DNA from: Liolophura sinensis | Taxonomy: Eukaryota > Mollusca > Polyplacophora > Chitonida > Chitonidae | Length of the DNA stretch: 64,000 nucleotides | Reading direction: 5' to 3' | Assembly (NCBI RefSeq): GCF_032854445.1 | Contig: NC_088300.1 | Span: forward strand, 30,857,608 to 30,921,607 | In this document: one piece after another, positions 60,701-64,000 of the stretch | How positions within the stretch are numbered: the stretch's first letter is position 1 | Layout of the letters: each line of letters opens with the position of its first letter | The notes under the pieces: generated by a model | What the model was told of the DNA's origin: nothing | The model's input: only the letters and a program-made list of their open reading frames with translations | The model's database searches: none | Position numbers and translations under genes: made by a program

Positions 60701-61661
60701 CTTTCCACGTATGCAAGTCCCTCACCCCCACCTTCCTATGAAGGGAAACAAATCTTTGAACCATTGGAACAGCAGTACCCTTTAATACCCACCTGACTAA
60801 CAATACCAGTGATTTAAATAACAACACTACTAAACAGGAATAATTATGGATGGTAGTACTATTCCCCTAGGTGGATGGGGTAGCGATAAGATCTTAACCT
60901 TTTTGCCAGGTAGGCATGGCTTGTTTATGAATATTAACAAAGCATGCCTAACCCTAAAACATTTTTTTTTTACGTTTACGTTTATTTTACATTATTTTTC
61001 ATGAATAGACAGTGTCTACACGTATCCTGAGAAAGGCTTGGAATCTGACCACTACCAGTGCATGAATTATAGAAACAGTCTTCAAATAGTTACAAGATTT
61101 GTCTCCCCTTATACAGACCATGGGTAAAGCCCAAATGTGCATTCCAATGCAAAACCAATGAGCGCAGCCACATAACATTGTATGAAAAATGTACTTTGTA
61201 TGTCTCTGTTTTTAGAACCTCCCAACGTTATTGGTGGTCATGTTAGCAATAAGTCTTGGTGATGTGTTTGATAGACAGATGTATGAACCAATCACCAAAT
61301 GAAGTCTTGGGCAAATAATAAGCTGTCCAATATTGTCAGATGTTGTCCACTTTATTTCTCGCCAAACATATGCCAAAAACTGAACACTCTAACGTTCGGT
61401 TTCAGATCAGAAAACTTTGCAGTTCATCTGTAAGGGGCCAGAGGCCCTTCAAAACTCCTCACCTGGTCCAGGGATATTTTTTAACAATGACTTGAGGATG
61501 ATCTTGCCCCTTGTTATTGTGCCATATCTCAACTCATAGGAGAAGTAAAACAGCCAGTCCAGACGGGTTCTGTGGTTCATCAGAATTAGAGAGCCCTCAG
61601 AGGATTTGCCAGGAGAGCCCGTAAACACCATCTTCACACCAAAAACCACCTCATAAAGGGC
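51241..61661 (-). CDS. LCLAT1: lysocardiolipin/lysophospholipid acyltransferase, four 3' exons (5' part outside window)
   Basis: Membrane acyltransferase of the PlsC/AGPAT superfamily that transfers acyl groups from acyl-CoA to lysocardiolipin, lysophosphatidylinositol and related lysolipids in ER-related membranes. Visible exons are 61661-61463, 59635-59523, 52693-52543 and 51722-51241 (945 nt, 314 codons plus stop), all GT-AG with matching phases 0-1-0-1. Seen in order: FGVKMVFTG; the H-x4-D catalytic motif in MNHRTRLDWLF; FLHRRWEMDKP; the substrate-binding motif FPEGTDLTE; VLHPRTTGF; ITIAYPQNL; FPREIHFH; and two C-terminal hydrophobic helices. NHRTR(L/M)DW and FPEGTDLTE with LHPRTTGF mark the LCLAT1 clade rather than AGPAT1-5. 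The part before FGVK (about 70-100 residues with the N-terminal membrane helix) is not found in the window and should lie to the right. The catalytic residues are intact, so the gene looks functional. Confidence 0.9.
52072..52440. repeat. diverged tandem duplication, about 155 bp units
   Basis: Blocks CATGCAAAA.CTGAACTC, AA.AAGAGGCA.AGTTA.GAATTT and TTTATGGC.ATTAATATGC recur at about 52083-52180, 52230-52365 and, in part, 52405-52435. Lies in the intron between the last two LCLAT1 exons. Confidence 0.6.
52543..52693 (-). CDS. LCLAT1: LCLAT1 exon with FPEGT motif
   Basis: Acceptor ATATTTGCAG and donor GAAAG|GTGAGG. Encodes ILLFPEGTDLTETTRARSDE and VLHPRTTGF, the lysophospholipid-binding region. 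Confidence 0.9.
52735..52768 (-). repeat. SINE-A tail remnant
   Basis: ATTTGATTGGTGTTTTACGC only, just downstream of an LCLAT1 exon donor side. Confidence 0.5.
52840..53112 (-). mobile_element. probable SINE-C copy, diverged
   Basis: B-box-like GGTTCAAATCC on the minus strand (53100-53090), followed by a body with weak similarity to other copies. Confidence 0.35.
53486..53826 (-). mobile_element. SINE-B copy, long form, head truncated
   Basis: Shares TACTTAACACTTTTTCAGTC, ACGGGTCAACCAGTTGTTGC, AAGTTACAACTT and the CCCAGGATTGATCCTGGATT block with 63.6 kb. It contains about 100 bp more in the middle. The tRNA-like head is lost after CGCTCCCGAAGCAGA. Confidence 0.65.
54462..54588 (-). mobile_element. 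5'-truncated SINE-A with 11-bp target-site duplication
   Basis: The insert (54473-54577) holds only tail and body, and at its truncated end has ATAAAAAA that does not belong to the SINE. Perfect repeats AAAAGTAGAAT flank it at 54462-54472 and 54578-54588. Confidence 0.82.
54771..54953 (-). pseudogene. LINE ORF2 C-terminus remains
   Basis: Encodes YFSLRTICPQEWNKLPTTLR and SLFKSSLKTYLL, typical of the last residues of ORF2 in this group. Confidence 0.65.
55133..55948 (-). pseudogene. LINE ORF2 reverse transcriptase remains
   Basis: 55948-55487: motif A region TFLDFSKASHTVNH, where the usual Phe-Asp is Ser-His, so the catalytic Asp is lost; motif B CGVPHGSILGPFLF; motif C FADD. 55348-55133 continues with SKLNWISHI, YPYLSYGNIIWG and other thumb-like sequence. 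The element cannot encode an active RT. Confidence 0.82.
56408..57272 (-). pseudogene. LINE ORF2 endonuclease remains
   Basis: Pieces in shifting frames: HDRSLSKHF at the position of the usual N-A-R-S-L start of the domain (catalytic Asn replaced), CKDGGISLYV, FIEIKFNK...IGVVYR, GDFIIDLF (usual GDFN) and SATLIDN...ITDHFRIF. The order matches an APE-type endonuclease. At least two catalytic Asn positions are altered. Confidence 0.7.
58269..58750 (-). pseudogene. LINE ORF1 remains (coiled coil and C-terminal domain)
   Basis: 58750-58490 encodes a charged coiled coil (ALREDFKALCLELEKDCEEL). 58457-58269 encodes HRLGPLG, VIVKFLSRSNK and RKVLKGSGIVIREDLT, the usual end of the ORF1 RNA-binding region. 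The two frames are separated by a break. Confidence 0.65.
59150..59226 (-). pseudogene. LINE ORF1 Cys/His finger fragment
   Basis: Reads YLTCQKCENTITDHVYC then C-x3-K-x-F-H, i.e. CxxC...C...C...H spacing like the PHD-type fingers in ORF1 of CR1/L2-like LINEs. A stop follows soon after. Confidence 0.55.
59523..59635 (-). CDS. LCLAT1: LCLAT1 exon (GWAMQ...LDYRPQ)
   Basis: 113 nt. Acceptor CTGAAAACAG and donor CCTCAG|GTACCT. Encodes GWAMQCAIFLFLHRRWEMDK and on to LDYRPQ, matching the RKW motif region of the family. Confidence 0.86.
59783..60038 (-). mobile_element. SINE-A, full length, reverse orientation
   Basis: Tail GTTACGCCATACTCAAGAAT, body ACGACGGCGGCCAGCATTAT, and head ending CACCTCAGCCCCGGAGGCC. 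Lies in the LCLAT1 intron upstream of the GWAMQ exon. Confidence 0.85.
60519..60720 (-). mobile_element. two nested or adjacent SINE-A fragments, reverse orientation
   Basis: A body fragment (about 60519-60556) joins at AACCCAAATTTCTGGTAATT to a second tail-to-body copy (about 60574-60720, TTTTATGCGGTACTCAAGAA). Confidence 0.7.
61463..61661 (-). CDS. LCLAT1: LCLAT1 exon with H-x4-D active site
   Basis: Acceptor TGTATATTCAG and donor CCAG|GTGAGG. Encodes ALYEVVFGVK through NHRTRLDW (catalytic His and Asp) to KNIPGPG. Enters in phase 0 and leaves in phase 1. Confidence 0.88.
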
Positions 61662-61760
61662 CTGAATATACAAATTCATAAATCAGTACACATATTTTAA
61701 AGACAAGTTTTAGGGGTCTTTCTGGTGTTTCCTACTTCATTTTTTTTTTATAGTCATCGT

Positions 61761-61880
61761 CTTTATTTTATTTATTTTTTTGGTCAGTGTTTTATGCCAC
61801 TCTATTATTAAAAACAGCAGTCACTCCTATAGTGGGAGGAAACCAGGCAGAGCCTTGGGGAAACCCATGGCCATCTACAA
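61761..61880 (-). mobile_element. SINE-A fragment, reverse orientation
   Basis: TTTATTTTTTTGGTCAGTGT, TTTATGCC, then GTGGGAGGAAACCAGGCAGA. About 100 bp upstream of the first visible LCLAT1 exon. Confidence 0.65.
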
Positions 61881-61974
61881 CACAAAACTTAAATCTGATC
61901 ATTCCCTTGTTAAAGCTGTTAACATGTATGAGACTCACTTCACAGATACAATATTTACCCTAATTCCTTAATCT

Positions 61975-62170
61975 TTTTGCATATGAAAGACCAAATTTCA
62001 GTGCAATTTATGCACATTTATAATTACATTTTGGAGACAAAACTACATTGGTTGGATTGGCCAATTTCAGGGCATCACAAAATGTACAATCACATTTAAT
62101 AGTCTACACAGAATAAAGCCTTAAGAATATGCAACTAGCAAACATGAGAAAAGGCTGAAGAATTACAATA
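61975..62170. repeat. dispersed repeat, copy 2 (see 29.96 kb)
   Basis: Ordered similarity to 29960-30130, including TTGGCCAATTTCAGGGCATC and AAAAGGCTGAAGAATTA. Confidence 0.5.
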
Positions 62171-62932
62171 GCCATCTAAAGGAAATCCAAGGTCTGTACC
62201 CTTCAGTGGAAGCTCAAGTGACATACAAACATGGCAAACTTCAGGTAATTAACAGGGTCACCATATATACATGGGAATCAATGGGGTTTACTAATACAAC
62301 TGTAGCTAATGCTTAAGTTAATACCGCTGATGGCATTAGAGGCAGTATTAAGAATTACCTGCAAATCAATAAACAAGCCCACACACAGTTTTAATATGCA
62401 CATATACTGGTACATTTACAAGTAAACATTACTACTAATTGCAACCTGGGTGGCAGATGGAGCACGGCCTATTAGACTCTTTCCCCCACCAAAAATGTTT
62501 AAAAAAAAAACAAAACAAATAAATGAAAATAGTTTTAGAGACAATTTTGTATAGTACTTTGAATGACAATGACTTTGTCTCATTGCTTACCATGTTTCAC
62601 ACTTGTGTCCAATAACAATGTTTGCATGGATTTAACATACATGCCTGTAGGGTTTACAAGATAACCTACAGTCACAGTAACATTGGAGGAGTGCTGCTAT
62701 ACAAGCTTTAACACGTTAAAACAGGCCTTCACACAGTAAACACCTTGGTGTAAATTAAGGATAATTTTTACCAAAATACTCAATTTACTTTATTTCCATG
62801 TGGATTTGATCTCTGGATGAAACAAACAAAGTACTGCTACCACAATACACATATATAATGTCTATCTGGGACGGACATTAGCAATTTTCAGCCCTGCTGA
62901 CTATGAATTTTTTTATGCACATATCATGTTTT

Positions 62933-63227
62933 AATTCTATACAGGGGCCTCCGTGGCTCAGTCGGTTAGCGCGCTAGCGCAGCGTAATGACCCAGAAGCC
63001 TCTCACCAATGCGGTCGCTGTGAGTTCAAGTCCAGCTCATGCTGGCTTCCTCTCCGGCCGTAAGTGGGAAGGTCTGCCAGCAACCTGCCGATGGTTGTGG
63101 GTTTCCCCCGGGCTGTGCCCGGTTTCCACCCACCATACTGCTGGCCGCCGTCGTATAAGTGAAATATTCTTGAGTACGGCGTAAAACACCAATCAAATAA
63201 ATAAATAAATAAATAAAATTCTATACA
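62933..63227 (+). mobile_element. SINE-A, full length, young, with 11-bp target-site duplication
   Basis: The insert (62944-63216) starts GGGGCCTCCGTGGCTCAGTC, has an intact B box region (GTGAGTTCAAGTCC) and ends with five or more AAAT units. Perfect flanks AATTCTATACA lie at 62933-62943 and 63217-63227. It is close in sequence to the copy at 5317 except for that copy's B-box deletion. This is the best reference for the family in the window. Confidence 0.92.
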
Positions 63228-63585
63228 AGTCCCGAAGAATGCTAAAACCAAATGACAATCCTCCAAAACATGAAAAAAGAATAAGAAAGATTCAGCAAGA
63301 ACAGAGCTGTCATTCTTAGTTACCTTACTCAGGCTAGACTTGAAATCATTTTGTCAAGCTCACGTGTCTATGAAGTGTGACGGCAGGAGCTCATAATGTC
63401 AACCTCTAGTCCATAAATTTAAAAAAGTTCAAAAAATGTTTTTACATGTATTTGTTCTTCAGCAACCCCAGTGTAGCCATTTTCAATTTAGCTTTTCCGT
63501 TTTTATATCTGGAAGTCTTTTTTCATAAATAACAGGAAATATGGTGCAAAATTCTGACAAAATGAGAATGTTGTATATGCTTTTA

Positions 63586-63843
63586 GAGTGAGTCAGTGCT
63601 TGGGGTTTGAAGTCATACTTAACAATTTTTTATTCATATGGCGACGAACTGATCCTTTGAGTGTATGTATTTTATACTGATACGGGTCAACCAGTCGTTG
63701 CACTATCCCCTTCATGCTGAACGCCACGCAAGGAAGTTACAACTTCCTCTTTTAAGGTCTTAGGTGTGACTCAACCCAGGATTGACCCTGGATCTACCGC
63801 TCCCGAAGCCAACACTCTACCAACTGTGCTATCGGGGCCGGTA
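63586..63843 (-). mobile_element. SINE-B, short form with intact tRNA-like head
   Basis: On the minus strand the head reads CCGGCCCCGATAGCACAGTT, GGTAGAGTGTTGGCTTC and a B-box-like GGGTCAATCC (63788-63779). The body then runs to a TTAAGTATGAC tail. About 100 bp shorter in the middle than the 53.5 kb copy. Confidence 0.7.
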
Positions 63844-64000
63844 TATGATTTTAGAAGCTATAGTGGAGATTTTTGGCAAAAAGTTGATCAGCTCAAATAC
63901 AATCAAATTTTCGCTTTTATTTTAGAATACAGTAGCCCAAATAATTACCTTTCCCAAAAATATTAGCTTCGTTTGTGCATGTATTACTGTTCAAAATCGG

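Noticed and set aside
62944-63010. tRNA gene.
   Set aside because: The tRNA-like A and B boxes are the head of a SINE; no clean acceptor stem or cloverleaf, and the same head recurs in other copies. The same applies at 22.45, 32.4, 3.3 and 63.8 kb.
61700-64000. Search for the missing N-terminal exon of LCLAT1.
   Set aside because: No minus-strand frame with the expected membrane helix and a donor in the right phase was found; it is probably beyond the right edge.

Overview
This is a stretch of an invertebrate nuclear genome. Genes are split by GT-AG introns, intergenic DNA is AT-rich, there are many minisatellites, and tRNA-derived SINEs are very common. The main SINE has a tRNA-like head, a conserved tail around GAGTACGGCGTAAAACACC and an (AAAT)n end. 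I associate that tail with molluscs, so a mollusc (bivalve or gastropod) is my best guess. This rests on recall, not on a search. Layout: (1) 2.9-14.7 kb, minus strand: a complete seven-exon gene for a single-domain LAMP-type lysosomal membrane glycoprotein, 321 aa, with every exon phase matching. (2) 17.4-40.7 kb: four compact genes with long single-exon reading frames for Lys/Arg/Ser-rich, partly helical proteins that I cannot assign to a known family: 17.4 kb (+, 272 aa), 25.1 kb (-, 278 aa), 35.1 kb (+, at least 253 aa) and 39.1 kb (-, 530 aa). The first and third are paralogues. They share a Cys/Pro/Tyr motif and a C-terminal W-x-TNYG-x-PVP-x-RR motif at almost the same spacing. A likely upstream coding exon for the third lies at 29.15 kb, just downstream of two CRE palindromes. 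Two 32-33 bp minisatellites fill the gap before the fourth gene. (3) 40.8-51.2 kb: no convincing gene; several tandem repeats, including a very homogeneous 39-bp array. (4) 51.2-61.7 kb, minus strand: the last four coding exons of a lysocardiolipin/lysophospholipid acyltransferase of the LCLAT1 clade, whose 5' exons lie beyond the right edge. Its second visible intron holds a dead non-LTR retrotransposon with ORF1 and ORF2 remains. SINEs of at least three head types are scattered throughout, some with perfect target-site duplications. How the genes relate: the two recognised genes are endomembrane housekeeping genes (lysosome membrane; phospholipid remodelling) and have no evident functional link to each other. 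The four unrecognised genes between them look like a local group of fast-evolving structural or DNA/cytoskeleton-binding proteins. CRE sites near two of them would fit cAMP-responsive or germ-line expression, but that is inference.
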